Of a stretch of 63,372 nt of DNA, positions 1 to 10,609 are shown in pieces. Origin of the DNA: Variovorax sp. E3 (GTDB lineage: Bacteria > Pseudomonadota > Gammaproteobacteria > Burkholderiales > Burkholderiaceae_C); assembly GCF_016082275.1 (NCBI RefSeq), contig NZ_MOWM01000026.1, positions 1 through 63,372 on the forward strand, in the 5' to 3' direction. Made by a program: the position numbers and the translations under genes. Each line of letters starts with the position of its first letter. Position 1 is the first letter of the stretch. The notes under the pieces were generated by a model that saw nothing but the letters and a program-made list of their open reading frames with translations, was not told the origin of the DNA and did not search any database.

Positions 1-1
1 C

Positions 2-577
2 GATCGCGGCGCTCCGCGTCCCGATTCGCGCGGTGACCGTGGCGGCGATCGCGGTGCACCTGGCGGCGGCCGCTTCGGCGACCGTCCCCCGCGCTTCGAA
101 GACCGTGGCCCGCGCCTGGGCGACGCGGCTTTCCGCGCCCAGCGCGAAGCGCTCGAGCGCGCCGACATGGCGCTGCGCAAGCTCGCCGCGCAGGCGCACG
201 GCGAAGCCCTGACGCAGGTGCTCGGCGCCTGGGAGCAGCGCGATGCCGCCCGGCTGCCCAGCGTGCAGGAACTCGGCCGCGCGGTCTCGCCCGCGGTGCG
301 CACCGGCTGGTCGCAAGCCATCGGCTCGGCGCCGTCGGCTGCCGCCGGCGATGCCGCCGAAGCGCTGCTGCGCCTCGAAATGGCCGCTGAAGTGCCGACA
401 CCCGCCGAGCAGCTCGACGCGCGCCGCGCGCTGCAGCTCAAGCTGCTGACGAAGCGCGGCGACCCAGCACCGGCCCAGACCTGGGGCCAGGACGCCGGCA
501 AGGTGCTGGCCGCCGCGCACGACGCTTCGAGCGCACGTCGCCTGCAGAACGCGCTGAAGGCGCTGCTGCGCAAGTAA
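2..577 (+). CDS. DUF349-family protein, C-terminal part (5' end outside window)
   Basis: The reading frame is open from the first bases, so only the C-terminal ~191 residues are present. The visible part starts with a linker rich in Arg, Gly and Asp (about residues 1-35), followed by an alpha-helical Ala/Leu/Arg-rich tail. This layout resembles the end of the large DUF349 proteins common in beta-proteobacteria, whose molecular role is poorly defined. The assignment rests on composition and architecture alone, because no diagnostic motif is visible. A perfect hairpin terminator follows about 30 bases downstream. Confidence 0.55.
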   Translation, partial: DRGAPRPDSRGDRGGDRGAPGGGRFGDRPPRFEDRGPRLGDAAFRAQREALERADMALRKLAAQAHGEALTQVLGAWEQRDAARLPSVQELGRAVSPAVRTGWSQAIGSAPSAAAGDAAEALLRLEMAAEVPTPAEQLDARRALQLKLLTKRGDPAPAQTWGQDAGKVLAAAHDASSARRLQNALKALLRK

Positions 578-607
578 GCCTGCCGCTGGAGTCGGTAAGC
601 GCCCATG

Positions 608-635
608 AAAAAGACGCCCCGCGGGGCGTCTTTTT
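608..635. terminator. Bidirectional intrinsic terminator
   Basis: A perfect inverted repeat with 13-base arms: a run of five A, GACGCCCC, a GC centre, GGGGCGTC and a run of five T. It lies between two convergent genes and has A/T tracts on both sides, so it can stop transcription from either direction. Confidence 0.9.
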
Positions 636-664
636 CTTTGGGGCGCGAGCGTGCGTCTGTTCGC

Positions 665-1261
665 TCAGACCTTCTCGCCGATCACGGGCGTCTGCACCGT
701 GGCCGCTTGTTCCGCCGCGTAGCCGCTGGCAATGCGGCGCCGGATGAACAGCCCGCCGATGCCCAGCAGCAGGGCGATGGCGCCGACGATCAGCGTGCCC
801 TTGTCGGTGGCGCTCGAGGCCGCGGCCTTGTCCTTGTTCTCCATGATCTTCTGCACGTCGGCAAGCGACAGCACCGGCTGGCCCTTCAGCTTGACCTCGT
901 AGACCAGGTTGTTGTCCGAAGGATCGACGCGCACGTCGACGGCTTCGTCGATCAGCGGCTCCAGCTTGCTGCGGCCGACCGCGTAGTCCACGCGCCATTT
1001 CTCGGTGCTGCCGTCAGCCAGCTTGGCGTCGAGCACGAAGTAGTGACGGGTGCTGCTGCCGCCACGGCGGCGCTTGGTGGTCTCGGTGATCTCGCTGCCG
1101 CTGACGATGGTGCCGCTCTTGGCCACCAGGTCTTCCACCGCCGTGCCGTGCGTGTCGGCGTTGGCCTTGAACTGCGCGTAGCCCGCCCAGCCCAGGATGC
1201 CGATGCCGAACACCAGCGCGATCCACGCTTTGCCCGTGAGTTGATAGAACCAATCCCTCAT
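665..1261 (-). CDS. Two-TM membrane protein of unknown function (DUF3592-like)
   Basis: Encodes 198 residues with one transmembrane helix near the N-terminus (about residues 10-30, LVFGIGILGWAGY) and a second near the C-terminus (about 165-185, followed by RRR). Between them lies a polar, beta-rich domain of ~130 residues. The two-helix plus extracytoplasmic beta-domain layout resembles DUF3592 proteins, but I cannot name a function. An upstream GTG at 1297 would also open the frame. I chose the ATG at 1261 because an AAAAAGG ribosome-binding site sits just upstream of it and translation then starts with a normal topogenic N-terminus. It is transcribed towards the terminator at 608-635. Confidence 0.6.
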   Translation of the reverse strand: MRDWFYQLTGKAWIALVFGIGILGWAGYAQFKANADTHGTAVEDLVAKSGTIVSGSEITETTKRRRGGSSTRHYFVLDAKLADGSTEKWRVDYAVGRSKLEPLIDEAVDVRVDPSDNNLVYEVKLKGQPVLSLADVQKIMENKDKAAASSATDKGTLIVGAIALLLGIGGLFIRRRIASGYAAEQAATVQTPVIGEKV

Positions 1262-1354
1262 GTTGTTTACCTTTTTTGCAAGTTGATAACCTGTCAATGG
1301 TAAAGGCTGGAGTGCTATCGAATGGATAGCTGAAGGATGAGTCTGGATAAAGGT

Positions 1355-2145
1355 TTACGGGCGTTTAGGCAGAAAGAATTCATCGAAGATCGCGAGCACT
1401 TCGGGGAAATCCCGGCCGAAATTCGGACGGTTCACGAAGTAGGCCTCGCAGGCGACCGCGAAGAACTCGGTGATCGACGTCGCCCCGTATTCATCGAGCC
1501 ATGGCGGCTCGGCGCCGAAGCGTTCGGCCAGGATGGTTTTCTCGCGGAAATCGTCGTAGGCGGCCTTCATGACGGCCATCCAGGCGGCGCGAGCCTCGCG
1601 CGCGTTGCGCCGCCCCCCGAAGCCGGGCGGCAGGGGCGGGCAGCCGTTGGCGTCGCCGTTGCGCATGTCGATCTTGTGGGCGAACTCGTGGATCACGACG
1701 TTGTAGCCGCGCCGGTCGTGATGCTGCTGGCGAGCACGTCGTCCCAGCTCAGCATCACGGGGCCGCGGTCCATGGCTTCGCCGGCCACGACTTCGTTGTA
1801 CTCGTGCACGACCTGGGCGTCGTCGACCACCTTGCGCCGCGCCACGACCTCGGAGCGATGCACCACGATGCCGACGAAATCGTCGTACCAGTCCAGCCCG
1901 CCCTTGAGGTGCAGCACCGGCAGCACGGCCTGCGCCGCGATGGCCAGCGCCACTTCGTTGGTGATGGTGAAGCCCCGGGTGCCGTGGAATTCCTTGTCGC
2001 GCAGGAACTCGGCCGTCAGGCTGCGAAGCCGCTGCACGTCGGCGGCGGGGCGGTCGCCGAGGAAGGCGTAGCGCGCGAGCACGGCCTGCCAGGCGGCTTC
2101 GGGAATCGGGGGCAGGGCGCGCAACCGGCGCAGCCACTTGAACAT
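1355..2145 (-). CDS. mtfA: MtfA-like zinc metallopeptidase (apparent frameshift near 1715)
   Basis: The N-terminal half begins at FKWLRRLRALPP and ends with SWDDVLAS. The C-terminal half, in another frame, carries the HExxH zinc motif in VIHEFAHKID. Joined, they give ~263 residues, the usual MtfA size. MtfA (YeeI) is a cytosolic aminopeptidase that binds the glucose repressor Mlc in E. coli; whether it does so here is unknown. The span is 791 bases, one short of a multiple of three, and the break falls around 1700-1730 within conserved sequence. I read it as one lost base rather than a dead gene, given the same pattern across the window. The gene starts 18 bases downstream of the lpxH stop and probably shares its transcript. 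Confidence 0.8.
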
Positions 2146-2162
2146 CGGTGGCGGCGGCGCGG

Positions 2163-2942
2163 CTAGCGCAGGTCGACGCGCTGCGCGCCGGCCGCGGAAA
2201 GGCAGAGCAGTTGCGCGCGCGGCGGGTGGGCCGCGGCGTCCCAGTCGCTCAGCACGATGCGGCGCAGGCCCTGGCCCAGGTCGTGATCGGTGGGGCGGTG
2301 CGTGTGGCCGTGGATCAGCGCATGCGCCTGAGCCTGCTGCAGCCATTGGCGCGCCGCGTCGGTGTCGACATCGGCCCAGACGACCGAGGGGTCGCGCTTG
2401 CGGTCTTCGCTCTGCACGCGCATCGAACGCGCGAGCGCGCGGCGCTCTTGGAGCGGGCGCGCGAGAAACGCGGCCTGCCAACTGGGCGTGCGCACCTGGG
2501 CGCGAAACTTGAGGTAGTCGGTGTCCTCGAGGCACAGGGCGTCCCCGTGGCTCAGCAGCCAGCGCTGGCCGTGCAGCACCAGCACGGTGGGGTCGTCGAG
2601 CAGCGTGAAGCCGCATTGCGCCGCGAGCGCGGAGCCGACCAGAAAGTCGCGGTTGCCGTGCATGAAGTACACGGGCAGCCGCTGCGCCGTGCTGCGCAGC
2701 AGTTCGGCGCACTGCGCCTCGAAGCCGGGCTGGGCGGCCGAATCGTCGCCCACCCACACTTCGAACAGGTCGCCGAGGATCACCAGCGCATCGGCCGGCG
2801 TGGTCTGCAGGTAGCCGCGCCAGGCCTCGAAGGTGGCGGGCTCGCCGGCCTGCAGGTGCAGGTCGGAGATGAGGTCGACGGTGCGCCACGCGGGCGGCGC
2901 CACCAGCTCTGCGAAAGCCGGGGTTGGCGCCGTGTCGTTCAT
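2163..2942 (-). CDS. lpxH: UDP-2,3-diacylglucosamine hydrolase
   Basis: Cytosolic, peripheral-membrane enzyme of lipid A synthesis that splits UDP-2,3-diacylglucosamine to lipid X and UMP. The calcineurin-like metallophosphatase motifs appear in order: SDLHL, GDLFEVWVGDD, GNRDF, SHGD and a C-terminal HGHTH. The product is 259 residues, slightly longer than the E. coli enzyme (~240), mostly because of an N-terminal extension. The ATG at 2942 is preferred; a GTG at 2954 would add four residues. It lies 25 bases after the ppiB stop on the same strand and is probably cotranscribed with the cyclophilin genes, an arrangement I recall from other beta-proteobacteria. Confidence 0.93.
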   Translation of the reverse strand: MNDTAPTPAFAELVAPPAWRTVDLISDLHLQAGEPATFEAWRGYLQTTPADALVILGDLFEVWVGDDSAAQPGFEAQCAELLRSTAQRLPVYFMHGNRDFLVGSALAAQCGFTLLDDPTVLVLHGQRWLLSHGDALCLEDTDYLKFRAQVRTPSWQAAFLARPLQERRALARSMRVQSEDRKRDPSVVWADVDTDAARQWLQQAQAHALIHGHTHRPTDHDLGQGLRRIVLSDWDAAAHPPRAQLLCLSAAGAQRVDLR

Positions 2943-2967
2943 GCCGCGTAGCACCCGTTGCCGGCCG

Positions 2968-3480
2968 TCACTCGGCGGTGACGACGGCCTTTTCGATCAC
3001 GACGTCTTCGAGGGGCACGTCGTCATGGAAGCCCTTGCGGCCCGTCTTCACGGCCTTGATCTTGTCGACCACTTCGGTGCCGGCAATGACCTTGCCGAAC
3101 ACGGCGTAGCCCCAGCCCTGGGCCGAAGGCGCGGTGTGGTTCAGGAAGCCGTTGTCCGACACGTTGATGAAGAACTGCGCGGTGGCCGAGTGCGGCGCGC
3201 TGGTGCGGGCCATGGCCACGGTGTAGTTGTTGTTCTTCAGGCCGTTGTTGGCCTCGTTCTCGATTTCGGCGCCGGTGGGCTTTTGCGTCATGCCGGGCTC
3301 GAAGCCGCCGCCTTGCACCATGAAGCCGGGGATCACGCGGTGGAACACCGTGTTGTCGTAGTGGCCCTTCTTCACGTAGGAGACGAAGTTCTCGACCGAC
3401 TTCGGCGCCTTGGCGGCGTCGAGTTCAAGCGTGATCACGCCGTAGTTCTTGATGTGCAGTTCGACTTGGGGGTTGCTCAT
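2968..3480 (-). CDS. ppiB: Cytoplasmic peptidyl-prolyl cis-trans isomerase (cyclophilin)
   Basis: A 170-residue single-domain cyclophilin without a signal peptide, so it acts on prolyl bonds in the cytosol. Hallmarks seen are [16 protein letters not shown] (substrate pocket), ATAQFFINV and [10 protein letters not shown]. An AAGGAGT ribosome-binding site precedes the ATG. It sits 26 bases downstream of a paralogue with a signal peptide, and both share [11 protein letters not shown], so this is a tandem duplication that gave one cytosolic and one exported copy. Confidence 0.95.
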   Translation of the reverse strand: MSNPQVELHIKNYGVITLELDAAKAPKSVENFVSYVKKGHYDNTVFHRVIPGFMVQGGGFEPGMTQKPTGAEIENEANNGLKNNNYTVAMARTSAPHSATAQFFINVSDNGFLNHTAPSAQGWGYAVFGKVIAGTEVVDKIKAVKTGRKGFHDDVPLEDVVIEKAVVTAE

Positions 3481-3506
3481 GAGGGACTCCTTCTTCGGAA
3501 AACGGA

Positions 3507-4103
3507 TTACTTCGCCACCACGGTGGCGGACTTGATGGTGATGGGCTCGACGGGCACGTTCTGCATGCCGCCCTTGTTGCCGGTCTGCACGGCGCGGATC
3601 TTGTCGACCACGTCGGTGCCGGCGACGACCTTGCCGAACACGGTGTAGCCGTAGCCGTCGGGGTTGGGCGCGTTCAGCGAGTCGTTGTTCTTCACGTTGA
3701 TGAAGAACTGCGAAGTGGCCGAGTCGGGGTTGCCGGTGCGGGCCATCGCGATGGTGTACTTGTCGTTCTTCAGGCCGTTGCTGGCTTCCAGCGGAATGGG
3801 TGCGCGCGTGGGCTTTTGCTTCATGTCGGCCGTGAAGCCGCCGCCCTGGATCATGAAGCCGTCGATGACGCGGTGGAACACCGTGCCGTCGTAGTGCTTG
3901 TCCTTGACGTATTGCAGGAAGTTGTCGACCGACTTGGGTGCCTTGGCGGCGTCGAGTTCGACCACGATGTCGCCGGCCGAGGTGGCGAGCTTGACGCGCG
4001 GCGCTGCCGCCGTTTGCGCATACGCGGTGGCGGTGAGCGTGAGGGCGGCGGCCAGCACCAGGGCGCTGCGGCGGCTGAATCGGGAGAGTGCGTGGATCGT
4101 CAA
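3507..4103 (-). CDS. ppiA: Periplasmic peptidyl-prolyl cis-trans isomerase (cyclophilin)
   Basis: 198 residues. Residues 1-29 form a Sec-type signal peptide (basic start, Ala/Leu-rich core, cleavage after AYA). The mature part is a cyclophilin domain with [26 protein letters not shown] and [10 protein letters not shown]. The predicted role is catalysis of prolyl isomerisation during folding of exported proteins. It is first of the pair with ppiB and lies ~85 bases downstream of a TPR protein gene on the same strand, so the four genes from 4779 down to 2163 may form one transcript. Confidence 0.93.
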   Translation of the reverse strand: MTIHALSRFSRRSALVLAAALTLTATAYAQTAAAPRVKLATSAGDIVVELDAAKAPKSVDNFLQYVKDKHYDGTVFHRVIDGFMIQGGGFTADMKQKPTRAPIPLEASNGLKNDKYTIAMARTGNPDSATSQFFINVKNNDSLNAPNPDGYGYTVFGKVVAGTDVVDKIRAVQTGNKGGMQNVPVEPITIKSATVVAK

Positions 4104-4188
4104 GTGATGCTCCGTGTGCGAAAGGGGGAGGGCGGCGCCGACACGATGGGCGCCACGTGGGGCGCGCGCGGGCCGGCTGTCGCCGTGA

Positions 4189-4779
4189 TTACTTGCTGGT
4201 GCGACCGACCGGCTTGCGGATGACCACCGGCGCGGCGGGCAGCGCGGCGGCTTCGGCTTCGGACTTCGAGGTGAAGATCTGGCGGATCAGCGACAGCTTG
4301 GGCGCAACGCTCGAATTGGTGCTGGCGAATTGCTGGGCGCGCACATATTCCTGGGCCGCGAGGCGGGCGTACACGTCGCCCAGGTTCTCGTGCGCCGTGG
4401 CGTAGTTCGGATTGAGCTTGATGGCTTGCTCGAGCGCGGTGCGCGCCTGGTCGAACTTGCTCTGCGACGCGTAGAGCGCGGCCAGGTTGTTGTAGGGCTC
4501 CGAAAGCTCGGGGAAGTCCTGCGTGAGCTGGGTGAAGGCGACGATGGCCTCGTCCTGCTTGTTCTGCTCGGTCAGGATCACGCCGCGCAGGAAGCGCATC
4601 TGCGGGTCGCGCGGCTTGCCGGCGATGTAGGTGTCGGCCTTGGCCAGCGCCTCGGCCGGCTTGCCCTGGCGCAGCAGCAGGTTCACGTCGTCGTATTCGT
4701 TGGCGTGCGCGGCGGCGCCCCACAGGCCGAACAGCAGTGCGAAAACAAGGGGGATTCTGGAGAAAGCGGCGTGCTTCAT
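4189..4779 (-). CDS. Exported TPR-repeat protein
   Basis: 196 residues starting at [16 protein letters not shown], a signal peptide ending near AAHA. The mature protein contains tetratricopeptide helices: [35 protein letters not shown] and [18 protein letters not shown] each fit the TPR pattern. TPR proteins scaffold protein complexes; the partner here is unknown. A longer in-frame start at 4857 would put 26 unlikely residues before the signal peptide, so I use 4779. The ~190-base gap up to cysS must hold divergent promoters, but no single strong -35/-10 pair stands out. Confidence 0.75.
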   Translation of the reverse strand: MKHAAFSRIPLVFALLFGLWGAAAHANEYDDVNLLLRQGKPAEALAKADTYIAGKPRDPQMRFLRGVILTEQNKQDEAIVAFTQLTQDFPELSEPYNNLAALYASQSKFDQARTALEQAIKLNPNYATAHENLGDVYARLAAQEYVRAQQFASTNSSVAPKLSLIRQIFTSKSEAEAAALPAAPVVIRKPVGRTSK

Positions 4780-4967
4780 GAAGCCTCGGAGTGGGAAGTG
4801 CGGGCTTGGGGAACACCCGGGAGATACTCGGCAGCAGCCGTTTATACTAGGTTGCATTGTAGCCGAGGGGCCATGTCCAACCCCTCGCGACCACAGCCCC
4901 CGTCACCCTGAAAAACACCGTCGTTCGCCCGTGCCGCACGTGCGCGAAGCGACGCTTTCCGAATCTC

Positions 4968-6347
<1,380 letters not shown>

Positions 6348-6364
6348 ACGGAACGACGAACCCC

Positions 6365-7014
6365 ATGCCCGCCACCAAGAAGACCAGCGTTCAGATCTAT
6401 ACGCCGGACTATTGGGAAGAGGCATGCAAGCACCTGGCCAAGAAAGACCGCGTCATGAAGCGGTTGATCCCGAGTTCGGCGACGCCTGCCTCGAGTCGCG
6501 CGGTGACGCTTTCACCACGCTGGCGCGCAGCGTGGTCGGCCAGCAGATCTCGGTGAAGGCCGCGCAGTCGGTGTGGGACAAGTTCGCCGCGCTGCCGCGC
6601 AAGCTGACGCCGGCCAACGTGCTCAAGCTCAAGGTCGACGACATGCGCGCGGCCGGGCTGTCGGCACGCAAGATCGAGTACCTCGTCGACCTGGCGCTTC
6701 ACTTCGACTCGGGCATGGTGCATGTCGATTCGTGGAAGGACATGTCGGACGAGCTCATCATCGAAGAACTCGTGGCCATTCGCGGCATCGGCCGCTGGAC
6801 GGCCGAGATGTTCCTCATCTTCCACCTGATGCGCCCGAACGTGCTCCCGGTCGACGACCTGGGGCTGCTCAACGGCATCAGCGTGAATTATTTTTCGGGC
6901 GATCCGGTGAGCCGCAGCGATGCCCGCGACGTCGCCGTGGCCTGGGCCCCGTATTGCAGCGTGGCGACTTGGTATATTTGGCGATCGCTGGACCCGGTTC
7001 CAGTTGCGTATTGA
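6365..7014 (+). CDS. DNA-3-methyladenine glycosylase, HhH-GPD family (apparent frameshift near 6468)
   Basis: Base-excision repair glycosylase predicted to remove alkylated purines. The N-terminal ~36 residues start at PATKKTSVQIY; the rest is in another frame. The C-terminal part carries the helix-hairpin-helix IRGIGRWTAEMF and the catalytic aspartate in PVDDLG, plus VVGQQISVKAAQ, all typical of AlkA-like enzymes. The span is 650 bases, one short of a whole number of codons. The break lies at ATCCCGAGTTC, where one extra C or G restores the frame. It lies between cysS and accA on the same strand, and only 15 bases separate its stop from the accA start. Confidence 0.85.
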
Positions 7015-7029
7015 ACACAGGAGAAGACG

Positions 7030-8010
7030 TTGGCAAAACGAACCTTCCTCGACTTCGAGCAGCCCATTGCTGAACTCGAAACAAAAATCGAAGAACTGCG
7101 CTATGTGCAGACCGAATCGGCGGTCGACATTTCTGAAGAAATCGACCAGCTCGGCAAGAAGAGCCAGCAGCTCACCAAGGACATCTACAGCGACCTGACG
7201 CCCTGGCAGATCACCAAGATCGCCCGGCATCCGGAGCGTCCGTACACGCTCGACTACGTCAACGAAATCTTCACCGATTTCGTCGAACTGCACGGCGACC
7301 GGCATTTCTCGGACGACCTGTCGATCGTGGGCGGCCTGGCGCGCTTCAACGGCGTGCCCTGCATGGTGCTGGGCCACCAGAAGGGCCGCGACACGAAGGA
7401 GCGCACTGCGCGCAACTTCGGCATGAGCAAGCCCGAGGGCTACCGCAAGGCCTTGCGCCTCATGAAGACCGCCGAGAAGTTCAAGCTGCCCGTGTTCACC
7501 TTCGTGGACACGCCCGGCGCTTACCCCGGCATCGACGCCGAGGAACGCGGCCAGTCGGAAGCCATCGGCCGCAACATCTTCGAGATGGCGCAGCTCGAGG
7601 TGCCGATCATCGTCACCATCATCGGCGAGGGCGGCTCCGGCGGCGCGCTGGCCATTTCGGTCGGCGACCAGCTGGTGATGCTGCAGTATTCGATCTACTC
7701 GGTCATCAGCCCCGAAGGCTGCGCTTCCATTCTGTGGAAGACCAGCGACAAGGCGCAAGAAGCGGCCGACGCGTTGGGCATTACCGCGCACCGCCTCAAG
7801 GCGCTGGGCCTGGTCGACAAGATCGTGAACGAGCCCGTCGGCGGTGCGCACCGCGACCATCGCCAGATGGCCGCCTTCCTGAAGCGCGCGCTCAACGATG
7901 CGTTCCGCCAGGTCAGCGACCTGAAGCCGAAGGAATTGCTGGAGCGCCGCTACGAGCGCCTGCAGAGCTACGGCCGTTTCAACGACACCAAGGCCGACAA
8001 CGGCAGGTAA
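7030..8010 (+). CDS. accA: Acetyl-CoA carboxylase carboxyltransferase subunit alpha
   Basis: 326 residues. With AccD it transfers the carboxyl group from carboxybiotin to acetyl-CoA, the committed step of fatty acid synthesis. Typical sequence includes [18 protein letters not shown] at the start, [10 protein letters not shown] and the CoA-binding crotonase-like stretch [17 protein letters not shown] and [11 protein letters not shown]. The start codon is TTG, with AGGAGAAG placed 5-12 bases upstream; no ATG or GTG fits the family's N-terminus. It is followed 23 bases later by tilS, so accA-tilS may be one transcript. Confidence 0.96.
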   Translation: MAKRTFLDFEQPIAELETKIEELRYVQTESAVDISEEIDQLGKKSQQLTKDIYSDLTPWQITKIARHPERPYTLDYVNEIFTDFVELHGDRHFSDDLSIVGGLARFNGVPCMVLGHQKGRDTKERTARNFGMSKPEGYRKALRLMKTAEKFKLPVFTFVDTPGAYPGIDAEERGQSEAIGRNIFEMAQLEVPIIVTIIGEGGSGGALAISVGDQLVMLQYSIYSVISPEGCASILWKTSDKAQEAADALGITAHRLKALGLVDKIVNEPVGGAHRDHRQMAAFLKRALNDAFRQVSDLKPKELLERRYERLQSYGRFNDTKADNGR

Positions 8011-8033
8011 CGGCCGATAACGCGGTCTCTGTC

Positions 8034-9019
8034 ATGAACTCCGCCTTCGAGCGCGCCATGGCCGCGTTCGAGCCGGCGCATTGGCCGCTGGCGGTGGGGT
8101 TCAGCGGTGGTGCCGATTCCACCGCCTTGCTGGCCGCCTGCGCGGCGCGCTGGCCGCAGCGGGTGGTCGCCTTTCACGTGCATCACGGGCTGCAGGCTGC
8201 AGCGACGATTTCGAGCGGCATTGCCGGGACGTTTGCGAGCGTCTGGCGGTGCCGCTGCGCGTGCATCGCGTCGATGCGCGGCATGCGCCGGGCGACAGCC
8301 CGGAAGACGCGGCCCGCCGTGCCCGCTACGGCGCGTTCGCCGAGATGGCGCGCGAAGGCGGGGGAGGCGGGGAGGGCGCGGCTGTTCAATCCATCGCGCT
8401 GGGTCACCACGCGGACGACCAGATCGAAACTCTGTTGCTCGCGCTCTCGCGCGGCGCGGGGCTACCGGGCTTGGCCTCGATGCCGCCCCATGCGAAGCGC
8501 AACGGGCTCGACATCCACAGGCCGCTGCTGGCCGTGCCTGGCGCGGACATCCGCGAATGGCTGGCCGGCCGCGACCTGCCGTGGATCGAAGACCCGACCA
8601 ACGGCGATGCACGCTACACGCGCAACCGGATTCGCTCCGTGCTGCTGCCCGCGCTGGAGCAGGCTTTTCCGCAATTCAGGGCCACGTTCGCGCGCAGCAT
8701 CGGCCACGCGGCGCAGGCGCAGGAACTGCTGGGCGAGCTGGCCGCGCAAGACCTGGAAACGACCGGCAGCCCGCCCCGCATCGCCACGCTGCAGACCCTG
8801 TCGCCTGCCCGGCAGGCCAACGTGCTGCGCCACTGGCTCATGCAGGCGCACGGTTGCGCGCCCAGCGCCGCGCAGCTCGACCAGCTGCTCGGACAGGTGC
8901 GCGCCTGCACCACCCGTGGCCACCGGATCCACCTGAAGGTGGCCGCGGGATTCATCGAGCGGCAGGGCGATTTCCTGCATTGGTACAATGCCCCGCCCTC
9001 GCCGAAGACTTTGCTCTGA
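8034..9019 (+). CDS. tilS: tRNA(Ile)-lysidine synthetase (apparent frameshift near 8205)
   Basis: Modifies C34 of tRNA-Ile(CAU) to lysidine, an essential step for reading AUA. The N-terminal part carries the ATP-pyrophosphatase P-loop GFSGGADST and HVHHGL. After the break the second frame continues with DDFERHC, LGHHADDQIETLLLALSRG and DPTNGDARYTRNRIR, all conserved in TilS. The span is 986 bases, one short. The break is at GCTGCAGCGACG. Because the gene is essential in bacteria, a true frameshift is implausible, and this is the best internal evidence that the recurring frameshifts here are sequence errors. Confidence 0.93.
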
Positions 9020-9074
9020 CAGCTTGCAGGGCGCCGCCTTTCAAGCGGCCCTTTCCTTTTCTCTGATTTCATCC

Positions 9075-10343
9075 ATGGCATTGATCGTTCACAAATACGG
9101 CGGTACGTCGATGGGCTCGACCGAGCGCATCAAGAATGTCGCCAAGCGCGTCGCCAAGTGGGCGCGTGCCGGCCACCAGATGATCGTGGTTCCGAGTGCC
9201 ATGAGCGGCGAGACCAATCGCCTGCTCGGACTGGCCAAGGAACTGGCGCCCAGCAAACCGGGCGTGGCCCACGGCCGCGAACTCGACATGCTGGCCGCGA
9301 CGGGCGAGCAGGCGTCGTCGGCGCTGCTGGCCATCGCGTTGCAGGCCGAGGGCGTCGAGTCCGTGAGCTACGCGGGCTGGCAGGTCTCGGTGCGCACCGA
9401 CAACTCGTACACCAAGGCCCGCATCGAAAGCATCGAGGATGCACGCGTGATGGCCGACCTGAACGCCGGCAAGGTGGTGGTCATCACCGGCTTCCAGGGC
9501 GTGGACGACGCGGGCAACATCACCACGCTCGGCCGTGGCGGCAGCGACACCTCGGCCGTGGCCATTGCCGCGGCCATGAAGGCGAACGAGTGCCTGATCT
9601 ACACCGACGTCGACGGCGTCTACACGACCGACCCGCGCGTCGAGCCCGATGCGCGTCGCCTCACCACCGTGAGCTTCGAAGAGATGCTCGAAATGGCGAG
9701 CCTGGGCTCCAAGGTCCTGCAAATCCGCTCGGTGGAATTCGCCGGCAAGTACAAGGTGCCGCTGCGCGTGCTTTCGAGCTTCACGCCGTGGGACATCGAC
9801 ATCAATGAAGAGGCCAAGTCCGGCACGCTGATCACTTTCGAGGAAGACGAAAACATGGAACAAGCCGTCGTATCCGGCATCGCATTCAACCGCGACGAAG
9901 CCAAGATCTCGGTGCTCGGCGTCCCCGACAAGCCGGGCATCGCGTATCACATCCTCGGTGCCGTGGCGGACGCCAACATCGAAGTCGACGTGATCATCCA
10001 GAACCTCAGCAAGGACGGCAAGACCGACTTCAGCTTCACCGTGCATCGCAACGAATACGCGAAGACGGTCGACCTGCTGCAGTCGAAGGTCATGCCTTCG
10101 CTGGGCGCGACCGAGATCGTGGGCGACACCAAGATCTGCAAGGTCAGCATCGTGGGCATCGGCATGCGCAGCCATGTGGGCGTCGCGAGCAAGATGTTCC
10201 GCGTGTTGAGCGAAGAGGGCATCAACATCCAGATGATCTCGACCAGCGAAATCAAGACCTCGGTCGTGATCGATGAAAAATATATGGAACTTGCAGTGCG
10301 CGCATTGCATAAAGCCTTCGATCTGGATCAACCGAGCGCCTAA
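9075..10343 (+). CDS. lysC: Aspartate kinase (aspartokinase)
   Basis: 422 residues. It phosphorylates aspartate, the first step to lysine, threonine, methionine and diaminopimelate. The catalytic domain begins with VHKYGGTSMGS (Lys-Tyr-Gly-Gly-Thr-Ser signature), followed by GRGGSDTSAVA. Two C-terminal ACT domains (about residues 265-420) suggest feedback control by lysine and/or threonine. The ATG at 9075 matches the family start; upstream in-frame codons belong to the tilS-lysC gap. tRNA-Ser follows 27 bases after the stop. Confidence 0.96.
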   Translation: MALIVHKYGGTSMGSTERIKNVAKRVAKWARAGHQMIVVPSAMSGETNRLLGLAKELAPSKPGVAHGRELDMLAATGEQASSALLAIALQAEGVESVSYAGWQVSVRTDNSYTKARIESIEDARVMADLNAGKVVVITGFQGVDDAGNITTLGRGGSDTSAVAIAAAMKANECLIYTDVDGVYTTDPRVEPDARRLTTVSFEEMLEMASLGSKVLQIRSVEFAGKYKVPLRVLSSFTPWDIDINEEAKSGTLITFEEDENMEQAVVSGIAFNRDEAKISVLGVPDKPGIAYHILGAVADANIEVDVIIQNLSKDGKTDFSFTVHRNEYAKTVDLLQSKVMPSLGATEIVGDTKICKVSIVGIGMRSHVGVASKMFRVLSEEGINIQMISTSEIKTSVVIDEKYMELAVRALHKAFDLDQPSA

Positions 10344-10370
10344 GTAATGGCATAATCGTGGCTTCTTTCA

Positions 10371-10463
10371 GGAACTGTGACCGAGTGGCCGAAGGTGCTC
10401 CCCTGCTAAGGGAGTATGGGGTGTAGAGCCTCATCGAGGGTTCGAATCCCTCCGGTTCCGCCA
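10371..10463 (+). tRNA. tRNA-Ser (anticodon GCT)
   Basis: 93 bases including an encoded CCA. The acceptor stem GGAACTG pairs with the 3' CGGTTCC region, the long variable arm is typical of serine tRNAs, and the T arm is GGGTTCGAATCCC. The anticodon GCT is at 10405-10407. Confidence 0.96.
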
Positions 10464-10507
10464 AACAAAAGCCCCTGTAGCTGTCCAGCTACAGGGGCTT
10501 TTTGTTT
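10464..10507 (+). terminator. Intrinsic terminator after tRNA-Ser
   Basis: Hairpin AAGCCCCTGTAGCTG / CAGCTACAGGGGCTTTTT with a two-base loop and a T tract, directly after the CCA of tRNA-Ser. An A-rich left flank means it could also serve the opposing kinase gene. Confidence 0.93.
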
Positions 10508-10609
10508 GGGCTGCTTCGAGGCCTGAAACTGGTAGCGAGCGAGCTCACCGCTGATCTCCAGATCGAGGCCGCGCTCTAAAGAGAGAAGAGGGCATGGCGC
10601 CCGAAGGCC

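Noticed and set aside
8034..9019. tilS as a pseudogene
   Set aside because: It is essential, both halves are fully conserved and one added base restores it.
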